A stretch of 64,000 nucleotides of DNA from Microbacterium sp. Leaf159. GTDB taxonomy: Bacteria > Actinomycetota > Actinomycetes > Actinomycetales > Microbacteriaceae. Below the pieces are notes generated by a model. The model searched no databases and was not told the DNA's origin. It saw nothing but the letters and a program-made list of their open reading frames with translations. The translations under genes and the position numbers were made by a program. Of this stretch, positions 1 to 9,544 are shown one piece after another. Where the stretch lies: NCBI RefSeq assembly GCF_001423615.1, contig NZ_LMOU01000001.1:240331-304330 (forward strand). Reading direction: 5' to 3'. The number at the start of each line of letters is the position of its first letter. Position 1 is the first letter of the stretch.

Positions 1-990
1 CTGCGCATCCTCAGCCGCCTCGAGGCGAAGGCCATCGACGACGACGGACGCTCGGTCGGGCTCAACCTGACCAGGGCCAGCCTCGACGCGACCTGCAAGT
101 ACCCGTGGACGGTCGACAGCCCCGTCCCCGACCCCGGCGGACGCCTCAAGTTCGGCGTGTACCCCGAAGACGAAGAGGTCTTCCGGTGGATGCGCGACGG
201 AGTTCCCGGGCGTCGCAGGTGCATCGAGGCCGAGATCATGGACCTCTCCGACGACATCGCCTACTCGGTGCACGACTTCGAGGATGCGATCGTCAACGGC
301 TACGTCGACGTGGCGCAGCTCTCCGACCCGAGCCAGCACGAGGCGCTGATCGACCGCATCCAGCAGTGGGTCGGCTACGACTTCACGCGCGACGATCTCG
401 CCGATGCGCTGTACCGTCTCGCCTCGCAGCCGATGTGGCTGCAGTCGTTCGACCGCTCCCGTCACGACCTGGCGCGGCTCAAGAACCTGACGAGCGACTT
501 CATCGGCCGCTTCGCCCGCGCCGCCGTCTCCGCCACCCGCGAGGCCTACGCCGGGCCGATGCTCGTGCGCTACAACGCGCATGTCGTGGTGCCGCGGGTG
601 ATCGAGGCCGAGATCGCGGTGCTCAAGGGCATCATGGGGCAGGCCATCGTCACGATCGACGCGCGCAAGGGCGTCTACAAGGAGCAGCGACGCGTGCTCA
701 AGCGGCTCGCCGACGCGCTGTGGTCGACCGATACGCTCTGGTCCGCCGGAGCGGATGTGCTCGAGCCCGCGTTCTCTGCCGACTTCCGCGCCGCGACGAC
801 CGACGGCGAACGCGCGCGGGTCATCGTCGATCAGATCGCGAGTCTCACCGACCAGAGCGCGATCGACTGGCACAACAGGCTCGTCGGCGAGATCGACCCC
901 GCGGAGGTGGGAATCTGGACGCCGCGTCATGCGCGACCGGGTGCTCGTCAGCACACGCCGCGGCAGGCGGTCGTCGAAGGGGCCGGCTGA
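1..990 (+). CDS. dgt: dGTPase-like deoxynucleotide triphosphohydrolase, C-terminal part (cut by window edge)
   Basis: The frame is open from base 1, so the N-terminus lies outside the window. The visible part carries family landmarks of dGTP triphosphohydrolases: [16 protein letters not shown] near the start and [18 protein letters not shown] at about bases 238-291, which holds the last metal-binding Asp of the HD domain. The family converts dGTP to deoxyguanosine and triphosphate in the cytosol. The first part of the HD motif cannot be inspected here. The stop codon overlaps the dnaG start by one base (TGATG), and a dgt-dnaG pair is common in actinobacteria, so the two are probably co-transcribed. 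Recognition of the family is firm; the exact substrate is not shown by the sequence. Confidence 0.9.
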   Translation: MRILSRLEAKAIDDDGRSVGLNLTRASLDATCKYPWTVDSPVPDPGGRLKFGVYPEDEEVFRWMRDGVPGRRRCIEAEIMDLSDDIAYSVHDFEDAIVNGYVDVAQLSDPSQHEALIDRIQQWVGYDFTRDDLADALYRLASQPMWLQSFDRSRHDLARLKNLTSDFIGRFARAAVSATREAYAGPMLVRYNAHVVVPRVIEAEIAVLKGIMGQAIVTIDARKGVYKEQRRVLKRLADALWSTDTLWSAGADVLEPAFSADFRAATTDGERARVIVDQIASLTDQSAIDWHNRLVGEIDPAEVGIWTPRHARPGARQHTPRQAVVEGAG

Positions 991-2855
991 TGCCCCGCAT
1001 CCGCCAGGCCGACGTCGACGAGGTCAAGGCCCGCACCAACATCGCCGACATCGTCGGAGAGCGCGTCGCGCTCAAATCGGCCGGAGTCGGATCCCTCAAG
1101 GGACTCTGCCCTTTCCATGATGAGAAGAGTCCGAGCTTCCATGTGAGGCCCCAGGTCGGCTACTACCACTGCTTCGGATGCGGTGAGTCCGGCGACGTGT
1201 ACTCCTTCCTCCGCGAGATGGACCACGTCAGCTTCACCGAGGCGGTCGAGCGCCTCGCGGGCCGCATCGGCTACGCGCTGCACTACGAGGACGGCGGTTC
1301 TGCTCCCGAGACGAGCGGCCGCAGTCGTCTGTACGCCGCGAACACCGCCGCTGCGGAGTACTTCCGCGGACAGCTGCTGACGGCGGATGCCGAGGCAGGG
1401 CGGCGCTTTCTCGGGGAGCGCGGTTTCGACGCCGGCGCGGCAGCGCACTTCGGCGTGGGATTCGCCCCTCGAGGCTGGGACAAGATGCTGAAGGCGCTCA
1501 CGGCGCAGGGCTTCACGCGCGACGAGCTGAGCGCCGCGGGGCTGGTCTCGACCGGTCAGCGCGGTGTCTACGACCGATTCCGCGGGCGTCTCGTCTGGCC
1601 CATCCGCGATGTGTCCGGTCAGACGATCGGGTTCGGCGCGCGCAAGCTGTTCGACGACGACCAGGGCCCGAAGTATCTGAACACTCCCGAGACGCCGATC
1701 TACAAGAAGGCGCAGGTGCTCTACGGGCTCGACCTCGCCAAGCGCGACATCTCGCGTGGCGACCCGCGTCGGGTCGTGGTGGTCGAGGGGTATACCGACG
1801 TCATGGCCTGCCACCTCGCCGGTCTCACGACCGCGATCGCGACCTGCGGCACGGCATTCGGCACCGACCACATCAAGGTGCTGCGCCGGGTCATGGGCGA
1901 CGACAACGCCTCGGGTGAGGTCGTCTTCACGTTCGACGGCGACGAGGCGGGGCAGAAGGCCGCGCTGCGCGCGTTCACCGAGGACGACCGCTTCAATGCG
2001 CAGACCTTCGTCGCCGTCGCCCCTGACGGCCTCGATCCCTGTGATCTCCGACTCCAGCGCGGCGATGCCGCCGTGCGGTCGCTCATGGAGACCAAGCAGC
2101 CGATGTTCGAGTTCGCGATCGACCGCAAGCTCTCGGGCTTCGATCTCTCCACGGTCGAAGGACGCGTCGGCGCGCTGCGCGCAGCGGCGCCGATCGTCGC
2201 CGAGATCCGCGACCGTCTGCTGCGCCCCGGATACGAGCGGGTGCTGGCCAGGCGCCTGGGCATGGACCCGACCGAGGTGCACAACGAGGTCGAGCGCGCG
2301 TCGCGCGGCGGAGCGCAGACGACGCGTCACGAGTCGCCCCGGCCCGAGGTGACCATCGACCCCACGACCGGTGCGCCGACGGTGGCTCCGGTGACGCTGG
2401 CCAGCCTGCCGCGCACGGCGGATGTCGCCGTCGAGCGCGATGCGCTGATGGGCGCCCTCCAGTACGGACACCAGATCGACCAGGCGCTGCTCGGCCGCGC
2501 GCTCGGCAGTCCTTTCCGCACACCCGGGCTCGACGCCGTGCGTGAGGCCGTCGCAGCCGCCCCCGACCGCACTCGCGCAGGCTGGGTGACCGACGCCGTG
2601 AATTCGGTGCGTGAACCGTACCGTTCGCTGGCAGGTGAGCTGCTCATGACGCCGTTCCCCGCTCGGAACGAAGCCGGAGCAGTCGCATCGACCACCGACC
2701 TCGCGCGCAGGCTCATCATGCGCAGCCTCGAGCACGAGAAGCAGGAGCTCCTCGGCGCTGTGCAGCGGGTGCCCGCGGACTCCGACGGCGGGCGTGCGCT
2801 GCGCATGCGGTTGCGTGACATCGACGTGGAGCGTCAGCGGTTCGCCGAGTCGTAA
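990..2855 (+). CDS. dnaG: DNA primase
   Basis: Makes RNA primers for chromosome replication together with DnaB helicase. The 621-residue product starts [20 protein letters not shown], which fixes the ATG at 990 although the frame is open further upstream through dgt. The N-terminal CHC2 zinc finger is complete (C40, H43, C61, C64). The TOPRIM catalytic core follows, with [12 protein letters not shown] at about residue 261 and the acidic FDGDEAGQ motif at about residue 315. The C-terminal helicase-binding region is divergent, as is usual. Length is typical for actinobacteria. Translation is coupled to the upstream dGTPase by a one-base overlap. No defects are seen. Confidence 0.97.
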   Translation: MPRIRQADVDEVKARTNIADIVGERVALKSAGVGSLKGLCPFHDEKSPSFHVRPQVGYYHCFGCGESGDVYSFLREMDHVSFTEAVERLAGRIGYALHYEDGGSAPETSGRSRLYAANTAAAEYFRGQLLTADAEAGRRFLGERGFDAGAAAHFGVGFAPRGWDKMLKALTAQGFTRDELSAAGLVSTGQRGVYDRFRGRLVWPIRDVSGQTIGFGARKLFDDDQGPKYLNTPETPIYKKAQVLYGLDLAKRDISRGDPRRVVVVEGYTDVMACHLAGLTTAIATCGTAFGTDHIKVLRRVMGDDNASGEVVFTFDGDEAGQKAALRAFTEDDRFNAQTFVAVAPDGLDPCDLRLQRGDAAVRSLMETKQPMFEFAIDRKLSGFDLSTVEGRVGALRAAAPIVAEIRDRLLRPGYERVLARRLGMDPTEVHNEVERASRGGAQTTRHESPRPEVTIDPTTGAPTVAPVTLASLPRTADVAVERDALMGALQYGHQIDQALLGRALGSPFRTPGLDAVREAVAAAPDRTRAGWVTDAVNSVREPYRSLAGELLMTPFPARNEAGAVASTTDLARRLIMRSLEHEKQELLGAVQRVPADSDGGRALRMRLRDIDVERQRFAES

Positions 2856-2891
2856 CGGCAGCTGCCCAGCAGGGCAGGGCAGGATGGAGGA

Positions 2892-3665
2892 ATGTTCTCC
2901 CGGCCCGAATCGACCAACGCGATCGACAGCTCCGACCTGGTCATCGACCGCATCGGGCACAGCGGTGCGACCCGTGCGATCGACGGTGTGAGCTTCTCGC
3001 TCGCACCCGGCGAGCTCATCTGCGTCGCGGGGCCCACAGGGTCGGGCAAGTCCACGCTGGTCGCCGCTCTGGCCGGATCCACGGATCCGTCGGTGCGAGT
3101 CGTCGGAGGCAGCGCCCAGGTGTGCGGCGTCGACATCCGTCGTCCTGGGCGCAAGCACCGCCTGCTGACCTACCGCACCGGGTTCGTGCCGCAGGGCGCG
3201 GGGGCTGATCTGCCGCCGCAGCTCACGGTGAACGAAGTCATCGCCGAGCCGATCCTCATCCGCGAGAAGCGCGTCAACACCAAGGCACTGTCGATCAGGG
3301 TGGCGACGCTGCTCGACGAGCTGCACCTGCCGCTGGGCACCGCCGCGAAGTTCCCCTACGAGCTCAGCGCCGGCATGCGGCAGCGCGTCGCGATCGCGCG
3401 ATCGTTCGTGCTCGAACCCCGCGTTCTCATCGCCGACGAGATCCTCGCGAACCTCGACCTCGAGGTTCGTCCCGTCGTCTTCGATGCGATCACCCGGCGC
3501 CGCAAGGAGCAGGGGATGGGTGCGCTGCTCGTCACCAACGACGCCGACTTCATCCGGGAGCTGAACGCCGAGACGCTCATGCTCCGCGGCGGTCACGTCG
3601 TCGCTCGCGGGGTGGGAAAAGACCTCCTGTGGGCGCCGAACGCGGAGGCGGATTCGCAGCACTGA
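2892..3665 (+). CDS. ABC-type ATP-binding protein without membrane partner
   Basis: A 257-residue single ATPase domain with Walker A GPTGSGKST (residues 47-55), a signature-like LSAGMRQRVAIARS and Walker B VLIADEILANLD. The signature reads LSAGM instead of LSGGQ, and the residue after Walker B Asp-Glu is Ile, so it belongs to the transporter-type ABC class with slight divergence. No permease or binding protein is adjacent; dnaG ends 36 bases upstream, separated by a short CTGCCC/GGGCAG hairpin (2862-2877), and tRNA-Asn follows. A GGAGG lies almost directly before the ATG. The substrate is unknown. It may serve a permease encoded elsewhere. Confidence 0.85.
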   Translation: MFSRPESTNAIDSSDLVIDRIGHSGATRAIDGVSFSLAPGELICVAGPTGSGKSTLVAALAGSTDPSVRVVGGSAQVCGVDIRRPGRKHRLLTYRTGFVPQGAGADLPPQLTVNEVIAEPILIREKRVNTKALSIRVATLLDELHLPLGTAAKFPYELSAGMRQRVAIARSFVLEPRVLIADEILANLDLEVRPVVFDAITRRRKEQGMGALLVTNDADFIRELNAETLMLRGGHVVARGVGKDLLWAPNAEADSQH

Positions 3666-3762
3666 GGGTGCCCACGGGCGACACGCCCGATGTGCGGCCC
3701 GTGTCACGAGCACGCTCCGGAGTTTGCTAGGATTGACGAGTTGCCCGCGCAGCGGAGCACAT

Positions 3763-3838
3763 TCCTCGGTAGCTCAATTGGCAGAGCAGCCGGCTGTTAA
3801 CCGGCAGGTTCTTGGTTCGAGTCCAAGCCGGGGAGCCA
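3763..3838 (+). tRNA. tRNA-Asn (anticodon GTT)
   Basis: A complete cloverleaf can be folded. The acceptor stem TCCTCGG pairs with CCGGGGA with one G-T wobble, the anticodon arm is GCCGG-CTGTTAA-CCGGC with GTT at 3796-3798, the T arm contains GGTTCGAGTCC, the discriminator is G, and CCA is encoded at 3836-3838. A -10-like TAGGAT sits at 3727-3732. A strong terminator follows within 4 bases. Confidence 0.97.
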
Positions 3839-3841
3839 ATG

Positions 3842-3868
3842 AAAAGCCCCTCTTCGGAGGGGCTTTTC
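3842..3868 (+). terminator. Rho-independent terminator of tRNA-Asn
   Basis: A stem of AAAAGCCCCTC and GAGGGGCTTTT closed by a TTCG loop directly follows the CCA end; the flanking A and T runs form the expected U tract. It reads well on the plus strand. Confidence 0.9.
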
Positions 3869-3929
3869 CCTTTCCCTCAGTCCGACCGTGGCGACGGAAC
3901 GCACCCTGCGTCGGGCGATCGCTTCCGCG

Positions 3930-3970
3930 TACGAAAGAAGGCCCCGTCGATGACGGGGCCTTCTTTCGTA
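3930..3970. terminator. Bidirectional terminator downstream of the lipoprotein gene
   Basis: A long near-perfect inverted repeat, TACGAAAGAAGGCCCCGTC paired with GACGGGGCCTTCTTTCGTA, lies 11 bases beyond the stop of the minus-strand lipoprotein gene. A and T runs flank both sides, so it could stop transcription from either direction. Confidence 0.85.
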
Positions 3971-3981
3971 TCAGCGTCGGA

Positions 3982-4497
3982 TCAGCGTGCTGCGCCCTGG
4001 AGCGAGCCCGTGGTCTGACCGGCCGGGTCCGAGATGACACACTGCACGATGCGGTCGTTCAGCTCGTCCCAGGTCTGCTGGGTCGGCGTGATCGGGTAGA
4101 CCTCGAGCACGGAGTCGTTGAACGCGATTCCGACGAAGCTCGTGTAGGCATCGCCGATGCACTCCTGCGAGGCTGCGTCGACGCTCTCCTCGGAGAACTC
4201 GCCGTCGTCCATGGTGATCTCGTAGTAGACCTCTTCGTCGTGCGGCTGGTCGCACGGGACGACGTCCGCGTCCTCGATCAGGCCGGTGGCGCTGGCCATC
4301 TTGCAGTCGCCCAGCTTGAGCGCGAAGATGTCGATGTTCGAGCTTTCGGTGACCTGCCCGGTGTCCTCGTCGCGGTCGGCATCGCCCGAACCGCCACCCA
4401 GGATCCCGTTCAGCGCGCTACATCCGGTCAGTGCGACCGACAGCGCCACAGCAGAACCTGCAAGCGCCAGTGCGCGTCGCGTGCGCAGTTTCATCAT
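3982..4497 (-). CDS. Septum-formation family lipoprotein
   Basis: A secreted lipoprotein of about 171 residues. The chosen start gives MMKLRTRRALALAGS, a typical signal peptide, followed by the lipobox LTGC with the lipidated Cys at residue 26. A GGAGGGG lies 5-10 bases upstream of the paired ATG codons at 4497 and 4494; the longer open frame to 4554 lacks such support. The mature part is acidic and has paired Cys residues (GDCKM, VPCDQPHDEEV, SQECIGDAY, VQCVI), resembling the actinobacterial septum-formation domain (PF13845 type). The actual role in cell division is poorly known. It stands alone between def and a bidirectional terminator. Confidence 0.8.
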   Translation of the reverse strand: MMKLRTRRALALAGSAVALSVALTGCSALNGILGGGSGDADRDEDTGQVTESSNIDIFALKLGDCKMASATGLIEDADVVPCDQPHDEEVYYEITMDDGEFSEESVDAASQECIGDAYTSFVGIAFNDSVLEVYPITPTQQTWDELNDRIVQCVISDPAGQTTGSLQGAAR

Positions 4498-4617
4498 GAT
4501 TTCCCCTCCCAGAGCCTCTTGGTGCGTGGTATGTCGAAATACCACCTCAAGCACGCTATCCGGCTCGGAGTCTGTGATGCAACTCCGAGAAGGCTTTGAT
4601 TGGGCTGAAAGGTAAGG

Positions 4618-5184
4618 TCAGCCTTCCAAGTCATCGACTCCGGGCATCCAGCTGGCGCCGGCCTTGCCCCAACCGCGCTTCTTCGCGATCTTCTGAACCG
4701 TCTTCCAATCGCCGTCCGAGAGTCGGTCGATGTAGAGGATGCCGTCGAGGTGATCGAACTCGTGCTGCATGATCCGCGCACGCCAGCCGTCGACCGCGAT
4801 CTCGACCGGCGCACCGTCGAGATCCACACCCGTGACGCGCACCCGCTCGGAGCGGCGCAGAGGGAAACGCTCGCCCGGGAAGGAGAGGCAGCCTTCCGAC
4901 TCGAGGTCGTCGTCCGGCTCGCCCGGTTCCAGCGGAACCATCCAGAGCTCGGGGTTGATGATGACGCCGCGCCACGGCTGGTCGTCATCGTCGACGTAGG
5001 CATACGTGTAGAGGCGCAGCGGCACACCGACCTGGGGCGCCGCCAGACCGACACCGGGAGCCGTGTCCATGGTCTCGAACATGTCGGCCACGAGAGTGCG
5101 GATGTCGTCGGAGATCTCCTCGACGACGGAAGCGGGGGAGTGCAGGACGGGATCGCCCATGATGCGAATAGGAAGAACAGCCAC
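4618..5184 (-). CDS. def: Peptide deformylase
   Basis: Removes the formyl group from the initiator Met of new proteins. All three signature motifs are present in the 188-residue product: GVGLAAPQVG, EGCLSF (metal-binding Cys) and QHEFDHLDG (two metal-binding His and the catalytic Glu). The start is GTG at 5184; a -10-like TAGGGT lies exactly 6 bases upstream with no Shine-Dalgarno sequence, so the mRNA is probably leaderless. The gene diverges from the DMT-type membrane protein gene, whose start has the same arrangement. Confidence 0.96.
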   Translation of the reverse strand: MAVLPIRIMGDPVLHSPASVVEEISDDIRTLVADMFETMDTAPGVGLAAPQVGVPLRLYTYAYVDDDDQPWRGVIINPELWMVPLEPGEPDDDLESEGCLSFPGERFPLRRSERVRVTGVDLDGAPVEIAVDGWRARIMQHEFDHLDGILYIDRLSDGDWKTVQKIAKKRGWGKAGASWMPGVDDLEG

Positions 5185-5227
5185 GCCATAACCCTACTCG
5201 GCGCATATCGCCGGGTAGGGTCGTAGG
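5185..5227. promoter_or_regulatory. Divergent pair of leaderless promoters for def and the DMT gene
   Basis: The 43-base gap holds TAGGGT-N6-GTG on both strands: on minus the hexamer is at 5196-5191 before def, on plus at 5216-5221 before the GTG at 5228. Both fit the actinobacterial pattern in which transcription begins at the start codon. No ribosome-binding site is present on either side. Confidence 0.6.
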
Positions 5228-6244
5228 GTGAGCATCTCCGTATGGACAGCTGGGGCGGAAGACGTCACCGACCAGCTGGTAGGCGCGTTCCAGAACCCGG
5301 GACTGCTCCTCGGCATCCCCCTCGCACTCGCGGGTGCGGTCTTCATGTCGCTCGGCGCTCAGTACCAGCACCGCGGCGTCGAGAAGATGGAACGGCTGAG
5401 CGGTGCGGACGGAGCATCGGGTCTGTCGATGGCTCAGGTGCGCGGGCTGCTGACGAGGCCCTCCTGGCTCGTGGGCACTTTGATGCTGGGCCTTGCCATC
5501 GTCTGTCAGCTCGCAGCTCTGACCGTCGCGCCTCTGATCGTCGTGCAGCCGCTCGGTGCGATCGCGCTGGTCATCACCACACTGCTCAACGCCCGCATCT
5601 CGGGGCATTCACCGACCAAGCAGTCCATCACGGCGATCATCTGCTGCGTCGGAGGGATCTTCCTCTTCGTCTTCTTCGCGGCGATATTCGCCACCGAGAA
5701 GGACGTCACAGACACCGAGCTGTTCACGATCCTCGCGATCCTGCTCGTCGTGATCATCATCCTCGGCGCCTGCTGGCTCGTGCTCCGTCACCGGATGCGC
5801 GCGCTCTTCTACATCGTCGGCGCCGGAATCCTCTACGGCTTCGTCGCGACACTCGCGAAGGTCGTGATCAAGCGCGTCCAGGCCGGTGACTTCGAGTGGA
5901 TCACGCTCGTATGCGTGATCGCACTGATCGCCGCAAGCGCAGTCGGCGCCTACTTCGTGCAGACAGCGTACAGTTCTGGTCCGCCCGACCTCGTCATCGC
6001 CGGGCTCACCGTCGTTGACCCGCTGGTCGCCGTGCTGATCGGCATGGTCGTGCTCGGTGAGGCCGCCGCCGCGCCGCCGTGGGTTCTCGTGATCTTCGGC
6101 ATCGCCGGCGCGATCGCCGTGTGGGGCGTCGTCGGACTGGCTCGATATCACCCGCAGGTGCTGAGCGACAGCCAGGACCTCGGCATCACCCGCGGAAGCG
6201 ACGAGCATGCGAAAGGCCCCGAGGCGAAGAACCCCGAGGCCTGA
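5228..6244 (+). CDS. DMT-superfamily (NIPA/EamA-like) membrane transporter
   Basis: A 338-residue integral membrane protein with about nine or ten hydrophobic helices in the drug/metabolite transporter layout. The first helix contains GIPLALAGAVFMSLGAQYQH, and later segments include VAPLIVVQPLGAIALV and a terminal pair around VVDPLVAVLIGMVVLGEA. It resembles the NIPA-like Mg2+ transporter branch of the superfamily, but the substrate cannot be deduced. The C-terminal tail (about 30 residues) is polar. The start is the leaderless-type GTG; the stop is 10 bases from the convergent pgl stop. Confidence 0.8.
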   Translation: MSISVWTAGAEDVTDQLVGAFQNPGLLLGIPLALAGAVFMSLGAQYQHRGVEKMERLSGADGASGLSMAQVRGLLTRPSWLVGTLMLGLAIVCQLAALTVAPLIVVQPLGAIALVITTLLNARISGHSPTKQSITAIICCVGGIFLFVFFAAIFATEKDVTDTELFTILAILLVVIIILGACWLVLRHRMRALFYIVGAGILYGFVATLAKVVIKRVQAGDFEWITLVCVIALIAASAVGAYFVQTAYSSGPPDLVIAGLTVVDPLVAVLIGMVVLGEAAAAPPWVLVIFGIAGAIAVWGVVGLARYHPQVLSDSQDLGITRGSDEHAKGPEAKNPEA

Positions 6245-6254
6245 TCACATCGGC

Positions 6255-7040
6255 TCAATAGGCCGGATCGATGAGATCCGGTGAGACCTCCGAGGCTGCG
6301 GCCTCGTCGACGAAGAACACCGTGCGCTTGCGCCCCTTGGCGCCCGCTGCCGGAACATTCGTGTAGCTGGCCCCGGCGAGAGCCAGACCCAGAGCTGACG
6401 CCTTGTCGGCGCCGGTGAGCACGAGCCAGACGCGCTTGGACGCGTTGAGCACCGGGCGGGTCAGCGTCACACGCTCCGGCGGGGGCTTGGGGGAGTCGCG
6501 CACGGGCAGTGCCGCGGCATCCGTCACGGTGACCTCGATGCGATCGGGGAACAGCGACGCGATATGGCCGTCGGGACCGACACCGAGGAAGCACACGGCG
6601 AACGAGGGCCACGGATGCTCGTCGGTGCCGAACTTCGCGAGCTCAGCGGCATAGGCCTCGGCGGCCTCGTCGAGGGTCAGTCCCTCGCCCGCGGCCGCGA
6701 CCTCGTGCACGTTCTCTGCGGGGACGGGGATGTGGTCGAGCAGAGCCTCCCGGGACTGCAGCGCGTTGCGATCGGCATCGTCAGGAGCGACGAACCGCTC
6801 GTCGCCCCACCAGAAGTGAACGAGCGACCAGTCGATCTGCGACGAGCGCGGGTCGTCGCGCGTGGCGCGCAGGACCGCACCACCCATCGAGCCGCCCGTG
6901 AGGGCGACGTGGGCGATGCGGCCGTTGCGCGTGCGCGCGCGAAGACGTGTCAGGAATCTGTCGGCCACCCTCACGGCGAGTGCTGCGGGGGTGGATTCGA
7001 CCACGACCCGCTTCTCTGCGGACGCTGTCTGCGACGACAT
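6255..7040 (-). CDS. pgl: 6-phosphogluconolactonase
   Basis: Hydrolyses 6-phosphogluconolactone, the second step of the oxidative pentose-phosphate pathway. The 261-residue product has the family landmarks VALTGGSMGG near the N-terminus, WWGDERFV in the middle and LGVGPDGHIASLFP. Two overlapping ATGs occur at 7043 and 7040; the second is chosen because AGGAG lies 4 bases before it but only one base before the first. It overlaps the opcA stop and is the last gene of the tkt-tal-pgi-zwf-opcA-pgl operon. Confidence 0.95.
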   Translation of the reverse strand: MSSQTASAEKRVVVESTPAALAVRVADRFLTRLRARTRNGRIAHVALTGGSMGGAVLRATRDDPRSSQIDWSLVHFWWGDERFVAPDDADRNALQSREALLDHIPVPAENVHEVAAAGEGLTLDEAAEAYAAELAKFGTDEHPWPSFAVCFLGVGPDGHIASLFPDRIEVTVTDAAALPVRDSPKPPPERVTLTRPVLNASKRVWLVLTGADKASALGLALAGASYTNVPAAGAKGRKRTVFFVDEAAASEVSPDLIDPAY

Positions 7041-7975
7041 CATTCTCCTGTCTCGGGCGGACCCAGCTTCTCCCAGCCCTCGGTGATCACTCGACCGTAC
7101 AGGACGTCGGGGTCGAGGCGACGCAGCTCCTCGGCGAGGCACTCGCGCAGAGTGCGGCGGGGGAGGTGCAGATCGTGGTCGGGCTGATCCGGCTGCGTCA
7201 GCACCGCGACTCCCGGCGTCGGACGCTCGAGCAGGATGTCGCCCGAGGCGCGGTGGAGCCGCACGGACTTGATGCCCTCCTGCCAGTGCTCCGGGTCTTC
7301 GTACGACCAGGTGACGGGGATCTCGAGCGCCATCTGCAACCAGGCGGCGAGCAGCGCGGTCGACGGCGAGGCGGAGCCGCCTCGCACCTCGACGGCGGCG
7401 ACCTCTTCGAACGGCGGCTGGTCGAGCACGGCGGCGAGCTGCTCGCGCCAGTGCGTGAGGCGCGTCCACGCGAGGTCGGTGTCGCCGGGAGCATGTGTCT
7501 CGCCGAGCAGGGCGAGGCGGTCACGCACGTCCGGCGCGGTGGCCGCATCCGTGATGCGCCGCTGGGCGATCTTGCCGAGGGGCGACGTGGCGGGCGAGGT
7601 CGGTGCCTCTTCCGGCCACCAGGCGACCACCGGTGCATCGGGCAGGAGAAGACCCGTGACCAGGCTCTCCTCGTTGCTGGCGGCGTCTCCGTAGGCGTGG
7701 AGCACGACGACCTCGGAGGCGCCGGCGTCACCGCCGACGCGGATCTGCGCGTCGAGGCGCGACTCGCCCTCACCCGTGGTGAGAACGATCACGCGCATCG
7801 GGTGCTCGCGAGAAGCATCGTTGGCCGCATCGATCGCAGCCTCGGCGACGCCATTGCGTGCCGAGATGATCAGCGTGAGCACGCGGCCGAGGGCGACGGC
7901 GCCGCCCTCTTCGCGGACCTTGACCAGCTGCTTGGCGACCTGGCTGACCGTCGTGTCGGGAAGGTCAATGATCAC
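7040..7975 (-). CDS. opcA: Glucose-6-phosphate dehydrogenase assembly protein OpcA
   Basis: A 311-residue cytosolic protein starting MIIDLPDTTVSQVAKQLVKV, characteristic of OpcA. In cyanobacteria and actinobacteria OpcA promotes assembly and activation of Zwf. The adjacent glucose-6-phosphate dehydrogenase gene overlaps it by 4 bases (ATGA), which agrees with a partner function. No catalytic motif is expected and none is seen. Confidence 0.94.
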   Translation of the reverse strand: MIIDLPDTTVSQVAKQLVKVREEGGAVALGRVLTLIISARNGVAEAAIDAANDASREHPMRVIVLTTGEGESRLDAQIRVGGDAGASEVVVLHAYGDAASNEESLVTGLLLPDAPVVAWWPEEAPTSPATSPLGKIAQRRITDAATAPDVRDRLALLGETHAPGDTDLAWTRLTHWREQLAAVLDQPPFEEVAAVEVRGGSASPSTALLAAWLQMALEIPVTWSYEDPEHWQEGIKSVRLHRASGDILLERPTPGVAVLTQPDQPDHDLHLPRRTLRECLAEELRRLDPDVLYGRVITEGWEKLGPPETGE

Positions 7976-9522
7976 GGGCGTCTCCAGACTCGTCCATCAC
8001 GGGCAAGGAGGTCGTCGGCGGATGCCGGACCCCACGAGCCGGGTGCGTACTGATCGACCGGACCGCCGACGGCAGCCCAGTACTTCTCCACCGGGTCGAG
8101 GATCTTCCAGGAGAGCTCGACCTCTTCGTGGCGCGGGAACAGCGGCGGGTCGCCGAGCAGGACATCGAGGATGAGTCGCTCGTAGGCCTCGGGGCTCGCC
8201 TCGGTGAACGCGTGGCCGTAGCCGAAGTCCATCGTGACGTCGCGCACGTTCGTTCCGTTGCCCGGGACCTTGGATCCGAAGCGGATCGTGACGCCCTCGT
8301 CGGGCTGCACGCGGATCACGAGGGCGTTCTGGCCCAGCTCCGACGTGTTCGAGCGACCGAAGAGGTGCTCGGGCGCCTTCTTGAAGACGACGGCGACCTC
8401 GGTGACACGGCGTCCGAGGCGCTTGCCGGTGCGCAGGTAGAACGGCACGCCGGACCAGCGGCGGGTGTCGATCTCGAGCTTGATCGCGGCATACGTCTCG
8501 GTCGCGGACTCCGGGTTCATGCCGTCTTCGTCGAGGAAGCCAGTGACCTGCTCGCCGCCCTGCCATCCGCCGGCGTACTGGCCACGGGCGGTCGCGAGGG
8601 AGAGATCGTCGGGCACGTGCACCGCAGCGAGGACCTTCTCCTTCTCAGCGCGGAGGTGCTCGGCCGAAAGGCTGATCGGCTCTTCCATCGCGGTGAGCGC
8701 CAGCAGCTGCAGCAGGTGGTTCTGGATGACGTCGCGAGCGGCGCCGACACCGTCGTAGTATCCCGCACGGCCACCGACGCCGATGTCCTCGGCCATCGTG
8801 ATCTGCACGTGGTCGACGTAGTTGCGGTTCCAGATCGGCTCGTACAGCTCGTTCGCGAAGCGCAGCGCCAGGATGTTCTGGACCGTCTCCTTGCCGAGGT
8901 AGTGGTCGATGCGGAAGATCGAGTCCGCCGAGAACGCGACTTCGAGGGCGGCGTTGAGCTCGCGCGCGGATTCGAGGTCGTGCCCGAACGGCTTCTCGAT
9001 GACGACGCGACGCCAGCGCTCGTCGTCATCGTCGTTCTCGCCGACGAGACCCGAGTCCTTGAGCTGCTTCGCGACCAGCGGGAAGTCCTTCGGCGGGATC
9101 GACAGGTAGAACGCGTGGTTCCCCATCGTGCCGCGCTCGACGTCGAGCTGGTCGACCGTCTCGCGGAGCTTGCGGAAGGAATCGGGGTTGTCGAACTCGC
9201 CCGAGACGAACCGGATGCCCTGGAGGAGCTGCGCCCACGTCTCCTCACGGAACGGAGTGCGCGCATGCTGCTTGACGGCGTCGTAGACGACCTGAGCGAA
9301 ATCCTGGTCCTCCCAGTCCCGACGGGCGAAGCCGACGAGAGCGAATCCGGGCGGCAGGAGTCCGCGGTTGGCGAGGTCGTAGACCGCGGGCATGAGCTTC
9401 TTGCGTGACAGGTCTCCGGTCACGCCGAAGATCACGAGGGCGCTGGGCCCCGCGATCCGGTTGAGACGGCGATCATCGGGGTCACGCAGCGGGTTGTGCC
9501 CGCGCGAGATGGGAACAGACAT
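7972..9522 (-). CDS. zwf: Glucose-6-phosphate 1-dehydrogenase
   Basis: Oxidises glucose-6-phosphate and yields NADPH. The 516-residue product has the nucleotide-binding start VIFGVTGDLSRKKLMPA and the active-site motif RIDHYLGKETVQNI with the catalytic His and Lys. Length is normal. It lies between pgi (22 bases upstream) and opcA (4-base overlap). The start is ATG at 9522 in a stretch beginning MSVPISRGHNPLRDPDDRRL, typical of actinobacterial Zwf. Confidence 0.97.
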   Translation of the reverse strand: MSVPISRGHNPLRDPDDRRLNRIAGPSALVIFGVTGDLSRKKLMPAVYDLANRGLLPPGFALVGFARRDWEDQDFAQVVYDAVKQHARTPFREETWAQLLQGIRFVSGEFDNPDSFRKLRETVDQLDVERGTMGNHAFYLSIPPKDFPLVAKQLKDSGLVGENDDDDERWRRVVIEKPFGHDLESARELNAALEVAFSADSIFRIDHYLGKETVQNILALRFANELYEPIWNRNYVDHVQITMAEDIGVGGRAGYYDGVGAARDVIQNHLLQLLALTAMEEPISLSAEHLRAEKEKVLAAVHVPDDLSLATARGQYAGGWQGGEQVTGFLDEDGMNPESATETYAAIKLEIDTRRWSGVPFYLRTGKRLGRRVTEVAVVFKKAPEHLFGRSNTSELGQNALVIRVQPDEGVTIRFGSKVPGNGTNVRDVTMDFGYGHAFTEASPEAYERLILDVLLGDPPLFPRHEEVELSWKILDPVEKYWAAVGGPVDQYAPGSWGPASADDLLARDGRVWRRP

Positions 9523-9544
9523 CGGTGGGGGATTCTCCTGGCTG

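Noticed and set aside
948..3713. Antisense open frame of 921 codons opposite dnaG and the ABC gene
   Set aside because: Shadow of GC-rich coding DNA; the plus strand has clear DnaG motifs.
4607..4627. AAGGTAAGGTCAGCCTT near the def stop as an iron box
   Set aside because: Only about 11 of 19 matches and placed over the def stop, 110 bases from the next start.
8128..9408. Long open frame antisense to zwf
   Set aside because: No motifs; mirrors codon bias of zwf.
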